The notes below the pieces were generated by a model. That model did no database searches. It was not told where the DNA came from and was given only the letters and a program-made list of their open reading frames with translations. This document shows positions 16,372 through 25,445 of a stretch of DNA of 64,000 nt, in pieces. This DNA is from a bacterium (GTDB lineage: Bacteria; Vulcanimicrobiota; Xenobia; Xenobiales; JADMJV01). The stretch spans positions 23,884 to 87,883 of the forward strand of contig JAFEBA010000034.1 in the NCBI GenBank assembly GCA_018266105.1, given 5' to 3'. Positions within the stretch are counted from its first letter, which is position 1; each line of letters starts with the position of its first letter. The translations under genes were made by a program, and so were the position numbers.

Positions 16372-16797
16372 CTACTCTTCCTGTTTGGCCGCGCTCAGCG
16401 CCCGCGAGAGTTCTCTTGACAGCCGTTCCACGGGCTCGGGAAACTGCTCGTCCACTCCCACCGTAAAGGTTTTTTTGATTTCACCGTAGTTGACTTGCAA
16501 GGTCTTGGACATGTTGCCAGGCTTGGATACCTGAGCCTTGTGAAGATTTGGGTCGGACAGCAGGCGCTCGATCAGTTCCAGTTCTTCCTGATTGACGTAG
16601 CCGGTTACTTCGGATTGGTGAGGCGCGCCGGCGCTGGCCCATTTCTCGGAGACGATGTCGCCGCTCGAGCGAATGATACTGGTGTGGCCACCGCCGGTGA
16701 CTCCACCGGCACTGCCGATGGATACGGACCATTTGAGAGGGGGTTCAGCGGCAACTGGAGCCACGGCCAGCAAGAGAGCGATCAGAAAAGATTTCAT
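16372..16797 (-). CDS. Secreted protein of unknown function, 141 residues
   Basis: A signal peptide (MKSFLIALLLAVAPVAA) is followed by a mostly beta-rich first half (K-W-S-V-S-I-G-S-A-G-G-V-T-G-G-G) and a C-terminal amphipathic helix (E-R-L-S-R-E-L-S-R-A-L). No family recognised. A longer start in the same frame exists upstream, but the signal peptide favours 16797. It lies 42 bases upstream of the beta-flower gene on the same strand and is likely co-transcribed with it. Confidence 0.75.
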   Translation of the reverse strand: MKSFLIALLLAVAPVAAEPPLKWSVSIGSAGGVTGGGHTSIIRSSGDIVSEKWASAGAPHQSEVTGYVNQEELELIERLLSDPNLHKAQVSKPGNMSKTLQVNYGEIKKTFTVGVDEQFPEPVERLSRELSRALSAAKQEE

Positions 16798-16842
16798 AGC
16801 CAGGTCTTTCTCAGCCAGCCGACGGTCCCCTTTTGCCTTCAT

Positions 16843-16861
16843 CGTTTCCCAATTGGAAACG
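16843..16861. promoter_or_regulatory. Palindrome, possible operator, between divergent genes
   Basis: CGTTTCC-CAATT-GGAAACG is a perfect 7-bp inverted repeat around a 5-bp centre. It lies 46 bases upstream of the secreted-protein gene (reverse) and 57 bases upstream of the glyoxalase-fold gene (forward), where a dimeric regulator could control either. No run of T follows, so it is not a terminator. Confidence 0.4.
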
Positions 16862-16917
16862 CAGCCTTTCCAGATGCCGCCTTGCTCCGGCTGGCCTGTC
16901 CACCTAGAGTAGAGCCC

Positions 16918-17646
16918 ATGACAAGCATTGAATGGGCCGAAATCCGGGTTCGCGATCTGGACCTGCAAGAACGCTTTTATCGCGATTTGTTCGGTTGGGA
17001 GCCGACCTTCAGATCCCCAGGTCAGGTTCATTTGGGTCCCTTGCGGCTGCTGGAAGATGACCAGGCTCGCATCCCGGGACAGGCCCAGCCGGGGCTTTTT
17101 CATCTGGCCTATCTGGCGCCGAATGCCGAGGCTTTGGGAGGTTGGTTACAGCACGCCGCAGGTCGAGGCGTGCGCCTTGAAGGGGCCTCAGACCATGGGG
17201 TCAGTCAGGCCCTTTATCTCAGTGACCCGGAGGGGAACGGCATTGAGGTCTATGCCGATCGCCCACGTCAAGAATGGCCTGGCGCGCCGGGAGCGGTGGA
17301 GATGTTCACCCGCAGGCTGGATCTTGAGGGGCTGCTGGCCAAGGCCCATCCCTGGAGCGGACCCGCCGGCTTTCGTCTGGGCCATATCCATCTGCGCGCT
17401 CTGGACCCTTATCAGGGCGCGGAATGGTTCGAAGGCCTCGGGATGCGGGTGACGGTCCACTATCCGGGGGCCGAATTTTATGCGGCTGATGGCTACCATC
17501 ACCACTTTGCAGTCAACAACTGGGGTGTGGAGCCGGCGGCAGAGGGCTTATGGGTTGGTCTCAACGGCTACGCCCTGCGCGGAAGCTTTCATTCGGAAGT
17601 CAGGCTGGACCCCTGGGGTCATCGGGTGGAGTTGATTTCAGCCTGA
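16918..17646 (+). CDS. VOC/glyoxalase-fold protein (CatE-like, two modules)
   Basis: 242 residues made of two vicinal-oxygen-chelate modules (about 1-125 and 150-242). L-Y-L-S-D-P-E-G-N-G-I-E-V-Y in the first and the F-R-L-G-H-I-H-L-R, H-H-H-F and G-H-R-V-E-L stretches in the second are typical, and the His and Glu residues would bind a divalent metal. The layout resembles CatE/YfiE-type catechol 2,3-dioxygenases or related lyases. The exact substrate is not readable. The start is ATG 16918; a region upstream in the same frame runs antisense to another gene and was excluded. Confidence 0.85.
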   Translation: MTSIEWAEIRVRDLDLQERFYRDLFGWEPTFRSPGQVHLGPLRLLEDDQARIPGQAQPGLFHLAYLAPNAEALGGWLQHAAGRGVRLEGASDHGVSQALYLSDPEGNGIEVYADRPRQEWPGAPGAVEMFTRRLDLEGLLAKAHPWSGPAGFRLGHIHLRALDPYQGAEWFEGLGMRVTVHYPGAEFYAADGYHHHFAVNNWGVEPAAEGLWVGLNGYALRGSFHSEVRLDPWGHRVELISA

Positions 17647-17668
17647 GCCGGGGGTTAGATTGGCTTGC

Positions 17669-18199
17669 ATGGCTGCCAACTATCTTCTGAAGCACATTCG
17701 CCGAGACGGAATGGCCACCGTTTTGTTTTGCCTGATGTTTGGCTGTGTTGGAATGTTGGCTCAGTGGGCTCTGCCCGGCCCGGACAATGCCTCCTTGCGC
17801 TTTGCCGGCCTGGCGGCCACGGGCATGTCCGCCCTGGGGCTGGCGGTCGCCGCTGGCCCGGTCCTCCATCCCCGCCGCCATTCTACGATTCGCGAGCTGG
17901 AGCGGTACGGACCGCTTGAGCAGGTCCTGGCCGAACTTCAGCAGGACGGATTGCAGGCCACCCGTCACGGACGCCTGCGGCTCGGTTCGCGCTGGCTGAC
18001 CGGCTGCGGGGTGGGCGTCACGGTGGTGCGACGAGATGAGATCGCCGGCCTGCAGCTGGCCGAGACCGAGATTCGCTCCAATGGTGTCAAGCTTGGCAGC
18101 AACTGGCGACTGGTGGTGACCACCCGTGACGGACGTGAGCTCGACTTCAACTGTCGCAATCGGGAGACGGCCTTGCTCCTGCAGGCTCAACTTTCATGA
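17669..18199 (+). CDS. Two-helix membrane protein of unknown function
   Basis: 176 residues. Two hydrophobic helices in the first 70 residues (around 15-35 and 42-65) are followed by a soluble cytoplasmic domain of about 110 residues with alternating beta strands (R-W-L-T-G-C-G-V-G-V-T-V-V-R-R and N-W-R-L-V-V-T-T-R). This is reminiscent of a PH-like or YokE-like domain, but no family is certain. ATG 17669 was chosen over a TTG nine bases upstream. Its stop overlaps the following adenylate-forming enzyme gene (ATGA), so the two are translationally coupled. Confidence 0.75.
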   Translation: MAANYLLKHIRRDGMATVLFCLMFGCVGMLAQWALPGPDNASLRFAGLAATGMSALGLAVAAGPVLHPRRHSTIRELERYGPLEQVLAELQQDGLQATRHGRLRLGSRWLTGCGVGVTVVRRDEIAGLQLAETEIRSNGVKLGSNWRLVVTTRDGRELDFNCRNRETALLLQAQLS

Positions 18200-19530
18200 G
18201 TTGGAGTGCTGAGGCTGAGCCTCTGCTGACCGCGGCCGATCGGAGCTTCCTGCGTCAGTTGAGCGAGCACCCGGCGGCGCCGCTCTATAACTACGCTTGC
18301 GGCGAGATGCTGGACGCAGAGGGACTGCAATGGGTTCGCGATTTCGAGGCCACCCTGCGTCAGACTCCGGTCGCCTGGCGCCATGGTCAACCCCCCCAGT
18401 GGGTCGAGGAGTTTACCAGGCGCTGTCTGGACTATGTGCCTCTCTACCGTCAGTATTCTCACCGCGGTTGGAGCGCCAACCTGCCTTGTTTACCCCGGCA
18501 GGCGCTGCGAGATCACTACCAGGAATTAATCCCTGAGGGTGCTCCCCTTGAGCAGATGGTCCACTATTGGACCTCCGGCACCAGCGGCAACCGCCTGGAG
18601 ATCCCTTCTCATCCGGTGGCAGCTGGGGCCTATTTGCCTCTGCTACGCAAAGCTCTGGAACTGAGCGGCGCCAGCCTGCCCGGAGGGGAGGGTCAGGTGG
18701 CCATCGCGCTGGTCTTTTATCAGCAGCAGACGCTGACTTATCCGTCCATTTCTCGCGTGCTGGATGGGGCCGCCTTCCTGAAGTTGAATTTGCACCCGTC
18801 TCAGTGGCGACGCCCCGAGGATCGCCAGGCATACCTGCGGTCTTTCCCGCCCCAGGTTATCTCAGGGAATCCCCTATCCCTCGAAGAGCTGGCTCAACTG
18901 GATTGCGGACTGCGCCCCAAAGCTCTGGTTTCGACCTCCATGGCGCTGCTGGAGGGTCAACGCAGACGTTTGCAGGAGCTCTTTCTGTGTCCGGTGGTGG
19001 ACCTTTATTCGATGGCCGAATGCCGTTGTCTGGCCGCCCATAGCCAGTCCGGTCGTTATCCGCTGCTGGCCCATGATGTTTATGTGGAGATCCTGTCCCC
19101 GGAAGGCCAATTGTGCTCGCCGGGAGAGAGAGGCGAGATCACCCTGACCGGGGGCCGCAATCCGTTTCAGCCGCTCTTGCGCTACCAGACGGGTGACTTC
19201 GCGGCGATGGAATGGGAAGAGGATCGGCCCTACCTGACTGGATTGCAGGGCCGGGCCCCGGTTCGCTTCCGGCGCCAGGATGGCTCCTGGCTGAACAACA
19301 TCGACGTGACTGTAGCTTTGAGCGACCTTCCATTGCGCCGCTTTCACCTGCACCAGGACCGGGAACTTCGGCTGAGCTTTCGCTACCAGGCCAGCCAGGT
19401 GACGGCTGAGGAGGTGAAGCAGCGCCTGGTCGAGCTGTTCGGTTCCCGCGTAAGTCTGGAGATTACGCTGGCGGCAGCGGGAGAATTGTTGGAAAATAAG
19501 TGGATCAACTACACTAGCGAGATTTTTTAA
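18196..19530 (+). CDS. PaaK/CapK-like adenylate-forming enzyme
   Basis: 444 residues, the usual size of the phenylacetate-CoA ligase / CapK branch of the ANL superfamily. The phosphate-binding loop TSGTSGNRLEI is at 126-136, a Y-S-M-A-E acyl-adenylate motif near 275, and R-Y-Q-T-G-D-F near 330. The C-terminal part ends with a short E-x-x-K-W lid containing a lysine (E-N-K-W-I-N-Y). It would activate an unknown acid with ATP and pass it to CoA or another acceptor. Distance from full-length PaaK suggests a non-phenylacetate substrate. Coupled to the upstream membrane-protein gene. Confidence 0.85.
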   Translation: MSWSAEAEPLLTAADRSFLRQLSEHPAAPLYNYACGEMLDAEGLQWVRDFEATLRQTPVAWRHGQPPQWVEEFTRRCLDYVPLYRQYSHRGWSANLPCLPRQALRDHYQELIPEGAPLEQMVHYWTSGTSGNRLEIPSHPVAAGAYLPLLRKALELSGASLPGGEGQVAIALVFYQQQTLTYPSISRVLDGAAFLKLNLHPSQWRRPEDRQAYLRSFPPQVISGNPLSLEELAQLDCGLRPKALVSTSMALLEGQRRRLQELFLCPVVDLYSMAECRCLAAHSQSGRYPLLAHDVYVEILSPEGQLCSPGERGEITLTGGRNPFQPLLRYQTGDFAAMEWEEDRPYLTGLQGRAPVRFRRQDGSWLNNIDVTVALSDLPLRRFHLHQDRELRLSFRYQASQVTAEEVKQRLVELFGSRVSLEITLAAAGELLENKWINYTSEIF

Positions 19531-19580
19531 CGCTCGGCTGCGGGACTGGCCTTCGACCGGATCGAAATTGATTCGGGGTG

Positions 19581-21326
19581 ATGGAAGATGAACTGGATTG
19601 GGAGTTGGATGAAGACCTGGAAATGGTCGAGTCCCAGCTTAATACCCAGAACAGCGTTCACGACCGCACTCAGTTCGAATCCAAGTTTGACTTCGAACTG
19701 ACCCCCAGCCAACACCAGGGCAAGAACAACTACGAAGTGGACATGTACCTGTTCTTCCCCAAGGCCGTGGGGGTCACCAGCGAAAGTTATCCGCGCGAGG
19801 CCTTTTACGGGGACACCACCCACCTGCTGCGGGTGCGCACCCCCGAACTCAAGCGTGGTCGGGGCAACACCTTCGCCACTCCCCGGCTCAACTCAGTCGA
19901 GCAGTATTTCAAGCATCACCTGGATACCAGCCAGCGCGACCGTCTTTCCCAACTGGTTGTGCACGACACCAAGCTGTTTGGTTGTTTGGTCTACACCGAG
20001 CTCAAAAGGGTGCGGAGCGACCTGGCCCGGGTCATCAAGCGGGCCACCAACAATCAGAACCCGGATCTGGTGGTTCGCTTTCACAGCCGATTAATGAGTC
20101 GGGTGGAAAGCGTTCACTCGGCCGTGCGCCAGTATCGAGAGCGCTATGTCTGGCCGCTCAAAACTGAGCCGCTGCTGGTCGACGATGAGGTGCGCAGGGC
20201 TCTGCTGCTGGTTGATGAGTATCTCTCCTACCGATTGGAGTCTTCGCTGATCGCCCTGCATCGTCTGGTCGAGCCCTACGGTCAGGCGGTGGAAGATCTG
20301 CAACATCAGGTGGAAGCTCTGCTGACCGGTGAGTTGGAATACCGCAACGAACACGTGCAGGCCGCCGCCGAACGAGTGGAAGCCAGAGTCGAGACATACT
20401 ACTATCGTTTAGGGCTTTTGAAAAAGTATGTTTCTGAAGTGCTCTTTCTGCAGACCAAACGCATCAATAAAGACTATGTCTATCGCAACTTTGTGGCCGC
20501 CTTCGGAGCCGCGCTGGCAGCCGCCTTCGCCGTACTGACCAATGTGCAGACCACTCGCATGATGGTCAACAAGGAAGACTGGGGCTTCCGCATCATCGCC
20601 ATCACCATGCTGGGCATCATCGCTTACGTTTTTAAGGACCGAATCAAGGACCTGACCAAGGAGTACTTTAACAGTCGGCTCAAAACCTGGCTGCCCGACT
20701 ACGATGTGCAGATGTTTTACACGCACTTCGACGCGCAGGGGAAAAGCGCCAACGCCTACCTGGGCAGCTCTCAGGAGACCGTGCGCTACCTGCAGCGCAG
20801 TTCGCTCCCGCCGGACATCGACTATCTGCGCCAGCTCGGCCATCGAGCCGAGCTCGAGCCTGAGCGCTTTGAGACCGTACTGCACTACAACAAGCGTATG
20901 CGCTTTGAGATTGAGCAGTCTCTGCGCGACCACTTTGGCCAGGCCGAAATTCGTCGCATTCACGACGTGCTGCGCTTTGATGTCAGCCAGTTTTTGGCCA
21001 AGATGGCCGACCCTCGCCAGAAGCTCAGTTACTTTAATGCCGAGAAGGGCATCCTGACCACTGAGGCTCCGCGGGTCTATCATCTGAATCTGGTGTTCCG
21101 TTACCGGGTCAGCCACACTCAAGAAGGCAAGCAGGTCAGTCATGCCAGCGACTATGAGCGTTTACGCCTGGTGCTCAACAAAAAAGGGATTGTTCGCGTG
21201 GAGACGGTGGTGGCGCGGGGTGAATTGGGCCAGGAAGAAGGTCTGGAACTGAATCATCGGGGAGAGCTGCCGCCCATGGTGGCGCTGCATCCGCTCAGAC
21301 TTGTGCCCAGCAGGGCGGGTCTATGA
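19581..21326 (+). CDS. Conserved membrane protein of unknown function
   Basis: 581 residues. An acidic N-terminus (E-D-E-L-D-W-E-L-D-E-D) leads to a long soluble helical region. Two closely spaced membrane helices (about residues 303-322 and 333-352) follow, then another large soluble domain of about 225 residues. With an even number of helices, both soluble domains should lie on the same, probably cytoplasmic, side. No enzyme motif found. A GTG codon immediately precedes the ATG at 19581 and could also start. Its stop overlaps the Na/Pi transporter start (ATGA), suggesting a shared role in transport or its regulation. Confidence 0.8.
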   Translation: MEDELDWELDEDLEMVESQLNTQNSVHDRTQFESKFDFELTPSQHQGKNNYEVDMYLFFPKAVGVTSESYPREAFYGDTTHLLRVRTPELKRGRGNTFATPRLNSVEQYFKHHLDTSQRDRLSQLVVHDTKLFGCLVYTELKRVRSDLARVIKRATNNQNPDLVVRFHSRLMSRVESVHSAVRQYRERYVWPLKTEPLLVDDEVRRALLLVDEYLSYRLESSLIALHRLVEPYGQAVEDLQHQVEALLTGELEYRNEHVQAAAERVEARVETYYYRLGLLKKYVSEVLFLQTKRINKDYVYRNFVAAFGAALAAAFAVLTNVQTTRMMVNKEDWGFRIIAITMLGIIAYVFKDRIKDLTKEYFNSRLKTWLPDYDVQMFYTHFDAQGKSANAYLGSSQETVRYLQRSSLPPDIDYLRQLGHRAELEPERFETVLHYNKRMRFEIEQSLRDHFGQAEIRRIHDVLRFDVSQFLAKMADPRQKLSYFNAEKGILTTEAPRVYHLNLVFRYRVSHTQEGKQVSHASDYERLRLVLNKKGIVRVETVVARGELGQEEGLELNHRGELPPMVALHPLRLVPSRAGL

Positions 21327-22954
21327 CAACCTGGCACATCCTGGAGGCCTTGGGAGGTTGGGGCCTGTTCCTGTTCTCGCTGCGGACCCTGACCCGTGTT
21401 CTGCAACGCACGCTTTCGCGGCGCCTGCGAGGTATCTTCGGCCGAGCCCTGGGCCACCCCGTTCAATGTCTGGCGGCCGGCGCGGCCTCCACGGCGGTGG
21501 TTCAAGCCAGCAGTATTTCCATCATCGCCTCCATGAGTATGGTCGGCTCGACCCTGATCACGCTGGAGCAGGGCTACTATTTGATGCTGGGGGCCACACT
21601 GGGGACAACCTTGAAGGCCTGGCTCGTCAGTATCAATGATCTCTTGCTGGGCCCGGTGCTGGTCGGGGTGACCAGTGTCAGTCTTTTGTTCGTGAAGCGC
21701 AGCTCGTATCGGGATGCTTTGGAAGGGGTGATGGCCATCGGGCTTGCCCTCTGGGGCATGTTCTTCATCGGTCAGGGGCTGACCCCGATGTTGGATTTGC
21801 CCTCGGTGCAGGATATTATTCGCGGCAATCCCGGTCAGAACCTGATGGAGCAGACGGTCGGGGTGCTGATGGGCATCGTCTTTGCAGGATGCGTGCAATC
21901 GAGCAGTACGGTGGTCGGGCTGGTGATTACCCTGGCGGCGGGAGAGCATCTGGCCTACCCTCAGGCCGCCTCACTGATTTTGGGAGCCAATATCGGCACG
22001 ACCTTCGGTCCCTTGCTGGCCTCCCTGGAGTATGGACCTAATTTGCGTCGACTGGCGCTGGCTCACTTTTTCGTCAAGGTGGGCGGTGTGCTCATTACTC
22101 TTTTCTTCTTTCCCCAGTTCATCAACGCGGTGGCCTGGCTGGTGCCGAATCAGGAGCTTGTGGCCCGAACCATCACCTTCCGGCTGGCGGCCGTGCACAC
22201 CGTCTTCAATCTAATCAACATGATCTGGTGGTCGGTCTTCTCCTCCCTCATCTTGCGTCTGGTGGGTTGGCTGGTGCCGGCTCGCAACGATGTGGGCGGC
22301 CTGGCTCTGGCCCCGGTGGTGCGGCGAATGCTGCGCCGCAGTCCCGAACGTTCTCGCGATGAGGCTTTGCGCCAAATGAATCAGTTGCTGGTCTGCGTGA
22401 AAACTCTGCTGGACATCGGTTCGTCCGTGTTGGTGGGAGAACGCACCAACGAAACCAGGCTGGAAAATCGCATCCTGGAGCAGCGTGAGTTTCAGGGCCT
22501 GAAGGACAGCACATACGAACTGCTGGTGCAGGCCTCGGCCGGCAAAGCCGATGACCTGCGTATGTTGCTGGCCCGACTGGCCGATCTCGAGGAGTTGTAT
22601 TTCCAGGCCCTGCGCCTGCGCGAGCAGCTAGAGTCGGGCATGGTGCGCGAAAAGCTAGGCATGCCTCTGCGCATGGCCGCCTTGACCTTGACTTATCGAC
22701 GCTGTGTGGATGAGGTCTGGCTGCGCATTCTCTTTCCCAAGTCCAGTCCAGAGCCCAGCCTGAGCCCGGTTAATCTGGCACGTCAGTGGGAAGACGCATT
22801 CTACGCATCTCTCCAGGAAGAAGAACTGACCAGTCTACAGGCCTCCTGGGCTTTCGATCTGGTCAGCAATTTGCGCAGCGTGCTGCTGCATCTGGCCTGG
22901 TTGTCTCAGATGCGAATGGTGATCGGCGAGACCGGTCTACTTGACTCCGAGTAG
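21323..22954 (+). CDS. Na+/phosphate cotransporter family protein (NptA/PF02690-like)
   Basis: 543 residues. The N-terminal membrane domain carries the two inverted repeats of Na/Pi cotransporters, each with a QSSS-type motif: V-V-Q-A-S-S-I-S in the first and C-V-Q-S-S-S-T-V in the second. G-A-N-I-G-T-T also matches the family, and eight or nine helices are visible. The last 200 residues form a soluble PhoU-like helical domain, common in this family. It probably imports phosphate with sodium or controls that flux. Its end overlaps the convergent FKBP gene by 18 bases. Confidence 0.92.
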   Translation: MTTWHILEALGGWGLFLFSLRTLTRVLQRTLSRRLRGIFGRALGHPVQCLAAGAASTAVVQASSISIIASMSMVGSTLITLEQGYYLMLGATLGTTLKAWLVSINDLLLGPVLVGVTSVSLLFVKRSSYRDALEGVMAIGLALWGMFFIGQGLTPMLDLPSVQDIIRGNPGQNLMEQTVGVLMGIVFAGCVQSSSTVVGLVITLAAGEHLAYPQAASLILGANIGTTFGPLLASLEYGPNLRRLALAHFFVKVGGVLITLFFFPQFINAVAWLVPNQELVARTITFRLAAVHTVFNLINMIWWSVFSSLILRLVGWLVPARNDVGGLALAPVVRRMLRRSPERSRDEALRQMNQLLVCVKTLLDIGSSVLVGERTNETRLENRILEQREFQGLKDSTYELLVQASAGKADDLRMLLARLADLEELYFQALRLREQLESGMVREKLGMPLRMAALTLTYRRCVDEVWLRILFPKSSPEPSLSPVNLARQWEDAFYASLQEEELTSLQASWAFDLVSNLRSVLLHLAWLSQMRMVIGETGLLDSE

Positions 22955-23494
22955 CTCCACATCGAAGACCAGGGTTGCTCCCGGGGGAATGTCGGCTCCT
23001 GCTCCGCGATCGCCATAGCCGAGATTGGCGGGAATGGTGAGCTGACGCTTTTCGCCGACTTTCATGCCGGCCACGCCTTCGTCCCAGCCCGCGATCACCT
23101 GACCCTGACCCAGGGCGAACTCAAAGGGCTCGCCGCGGTCCACGCTGCTGTCAAACTTCTTGCCGTCGGTCAGACGACCGGTGTAGTGCACGCTGACCAT
23201 CTGGCCGGCTTTGGCTTGGGGTCCGTTGCCCTTCTTGAAGAGCTGATACTTGAGGCCGCTCTTGGTGGTGATGACCTTTCCAACCGGTTTTTCGAATCCC
23301 GCTGAGTTGGCTGCCACCGGGGTTTCAGACGCGCTCGGGGTGGCCGGAGTGGCCGTGGCGGTTTCCGGAGCAGCGGCCGGGGATCCTGTGGTCTGTACGC
23401 TCACCGAGGAACCGGTCTCGGTGCTCGAAGGGGCAGGCGGATTGGTGCAGCCCACCAGGGAGAGGAGTGTCAAGCTCAACAAAATGCGTTTCAT
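22937..23494 (-). CDS. FKBP-type peptidyl-prolyl isomerase lipoprotein
   Basis: 185 residues. Lipoprotein signal with L-V-G-C, lipidated Cys16, then a Thr/Ser/Pro/Ala linker to about residue 65. One complete FKBP domain follows: [16 protein letters not shown]-x-L-G-x-G-Q-V-I-x-G-W-D-E-G, and the end V-F-D-V-E-L-L. Active-site aromatics (Tyr, Phe, Asp, Trp, Val-Ile) are kept, so it should isomerise proline bonds in extracytoplasmic proteins. It overlaps the convergent transporter gene and follows the SnoaL-like gene by 13 bases. Confidence 0.95.
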   Translation of the reverse strand: MKRILLSLTLLSLVGCTNPPAPSSTETGSSVSVQTTGSPAAAPETATATPATPSASETPVAANSAGFEKPVGKVITTKSGLKYQLFKKGNGPQAKAGQMVSVHYTGRLTDGKKFDSSVDRGEPFEFALGQGQVIAGWDEGVAGMKVGEKRQLTIPANLGYGDRGAGADIPPGATLVFDVELLGVK

Positions 23495-23507
23495 GCGGCC
23501 CAGGCTT

Positions 23508-23975
23508 CTAATTGATCTTCTTTTCGTCCTGCAGGCGGGATGTGTGGTCGTGCAGGATCAGCCAGCCTTCCGGGGTCTTTCGCAGGACCAGGGAGAAGAT
23601 GCCGCCCGTTTTCGGTTCTCTCGAGCGAGGACCGAAATCCACCGACCATTTGCCCATGGCCAGGGCGTAGCCCTCGCCCAGGGGCCAGCATTCGATATCC
23701 TCAAACCGGAGCTGCCCCATCGTGTCGCGGCTGGTTCCGTAGGCTTTTTGATAGCGCGCCCGCAGGTCGTCGATGCCACGCACGACTCTGCCTGAGGCGG
23801 TATAGGTCATCTCTGGACCCTGGACATAACCTTTCAAAAAGGTGTCCAGATCCCCCCGATTCCAGGCTTCCATGCCCTGGGTTAAGGAGGCTTTCACCTC
23901 GTCCTGTAGAGGCTCGGCAGGGACCGCCAGGATTAATGAGAGAGCTATACAAAAGGTTGACAAGTATCTGACCAT
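23508..23975 (-). CDS. Secreted SnoaL-like (NTF2-fold) protein
   Basis: 155 residues with a signal peptide ([20 protein letters not shown]) and a DUF4440/SnoaL-like NTF2 fold. The usual order is an [10 protein letters not shown] helix, an [10 protein letters not shown] helix, and strands ending in W-L-I-L-H-D-H-T-S. Such proteins can be enzymes or binding proteins; the substrate is unknown. ATG 23975 was chosen for the signal peptide. It is divergent from the photolyase gene with only 15 bases between the two start codons and is probably co-transcribed with the FKBP gene. Confidence 0.82.
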   Translation of the reverse strand: MVRYLSTFCIALSLILAVPAEPLQDEVKASLTQGMEAWNRGDLDTFLKGYVQGPEMTYTASGRVVRGIDDLRARYQKAYGTSRDTMGQLRFEDIECWPLGEGYALAMGKWSVDFGPRSREPKTGGIFSLVLRKTPEGWLILHDHTSRLQDEKKIN

Positions 23976-23990
23976 GGAGGTCCCTTCTGG

Positions 23991-25445
23991 ATGTCGTCTA
24001 CCTTTCATTCCCAGGTGCCGGAAATCCGGCGTTGGGCCGCCAATCAAGCGCCCGTTCGTCCTGAAGGCGAGTTTGTGGTCTATTGGATGACGGCCAATCG
24101 CCGACCCACCTTTAATTTCTCCTTACAGCGGGCGGTGGAGTGGTCTCAACACTTGAAGAAGCCGCTTCTTATTTTGGAGGCCCTGCGTCGCGCCTATCCC
24201 TGGGCCTGTCAGCGGTTCCATCGTTGGGCCATGGACGGGATGGAGGACCAGCAGAAGTTCTTTGCATCTGAAGCCGTCACCTATTACCCCTACCTGGAGC
24301 CAGCCCACGGGGACGGTAAAGGTCTGCTGGAGTCGCTGGCTGAGCGAGCCTGCCTGGTGGTGGGCGACCACTTTCCCTGCTTTTTCCTGCCCCAGATGGT
24401 GGCCAGGACGGCCGAGCGTCTGGGAGTTTGCCTGGAGCTGGTGGACAGCAACGGTCTCTTGCCTCTCAAGGCAGCCCCCAAGACTTTCGCCCGGGCGGTG
24501 GACTTCCGCCGTTATCTGCAGAAGGCTCTGAAACCACATCTGCTGCAGATGCCGCAGTTCAATCCGCTCAAAAGCGTTGAGTTGCCTCGCCTGCCCCAAG
24601 AACTACCCGAATATCAGCGGTGGAAGCCAGGCGTTCAGTTCGAGCTGGGTGACTTGCCCGGGCCCGGACCGGTGCAGGAGCGGGGCGGCTTTATGCGGGC
24701 CGACCAGCTGGTGACTCGCTTTTTGAGTGAGCGACTGGCTCGCTATGAGCTTCGCAGCGAGCCTTCCCAGGCCGTGGCCAGCGGGTTTTCTCCTTATTTG
24801 CATTGGGGTCATCTGTCGTCTCACCAGATCTTTCAGGAGTTAATCGACCAGGAAGACTTCCAGGTGGAGAACTGGCGGGTGCAGACGCCGGGAAGCAAGG
24901 AAGGCGCTTGGGGAATGAGCCCCAACGCCGAGTCTTTCCTGGATGAGCTGATTACCTGGCGCGAGTTGGGTTACAATATGTGCCATCGCGAGCCGGACTA
25001 CGATCGCTATGAGAGCCTGCCGGAGTGGGCCCGCCAGTCCCTGGAGGAGCATGCCGGGGACGAACGACCGCAGTTGTACACCCTCCAGCAACTCGAGCAG
25101 GCCCGGACCTACGATGAGATTTGGAACGCCGCCCAACGGCAACTTCGTCGCGACGGAACGATTCACAATTATTTGCGCATGCTGTGGGGTAAGAAGATTC
25201 TGGAGTGGAGCCGCTCACCTCGGCAAGCTCTGGAGCACATGATCGAGCTGAACAACAAGTATTCGCTGGATGGGCGCAATCCCAATTCTTACAGTGGCAT
25301 TTTCTGGTGCCTTGGTCGCTACGACCGGGCCTGGTTCGAGCGGGATATCTTTGGAAAAATCCGCTATATGAGCTCGGACTCAACTCGCCGTAAATTCAAG
25401 CTGGACGGTTACCTCACTCGCTATGGGCCTGAACCAGGCGAGTGA
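23991..25445 (+). CDS. phr: Class II (CPD) deoxyribodipyrimidine photolyase
   Basis: 484 residues, full length for class II photolyases, which use blue light and FAD to split cyclobutane pyrimidine dimers. It has the class II signatures Y-W-M-T-A-N-R-R near the N-terminus, R-M-L-W-G-K-K-I-L-E-W, and N-N-K-Y-S-L-D-G-R-N-P-N-S-Y-S-G-I-F-W-C in the FAD domain, and ends with F-G-K-I-R-Y-M-S-S. It is not a class I or cryptochrome type. The 3' end overlaps the convergent kinase gene by 32 bases. Confidence 0.95.
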   Translation: MSSTFHSQVPEIRRWAANQAPVRPEGEFVVYWMTANRRPTFNFSLQRAVEWSQHLKKPLLILEALRRAYPWACQRFHRWAMDGMEDQQKFFASEAVTYYPYLEPAHGDGKGLLESLAERACLVVGDHFPCFFLPQMVARTAERLGVCLELVDSNGLLPLKAAPKTFARAVDFRRYLQKALKPHLLQMPQFNPLKSVELPRLPQELPEYQRWKPGVQFELGDLPGPGPVQERGGFMRADQLVTRFLSERLARYELRSEPSQAVASGFSPYLHWGHLSSHQIFQELIDQEDFQVENWRVQTPGSKEGAWGMSPNAESFLDELITWRELGYNMCHREPDYDRYESLPEWARQSLEEHAGDERPQLYTLQQLEQARTYDEIWNAAQRQLRRDGTIHNYLRMLWGKKILEWSRSPRQALEHMIELNNKYSLDGRNPNSYSGIFWCLGRYDRAWFERDIFGKIRYMSSDSTRRKFKLDGYLTRYGPEPGE

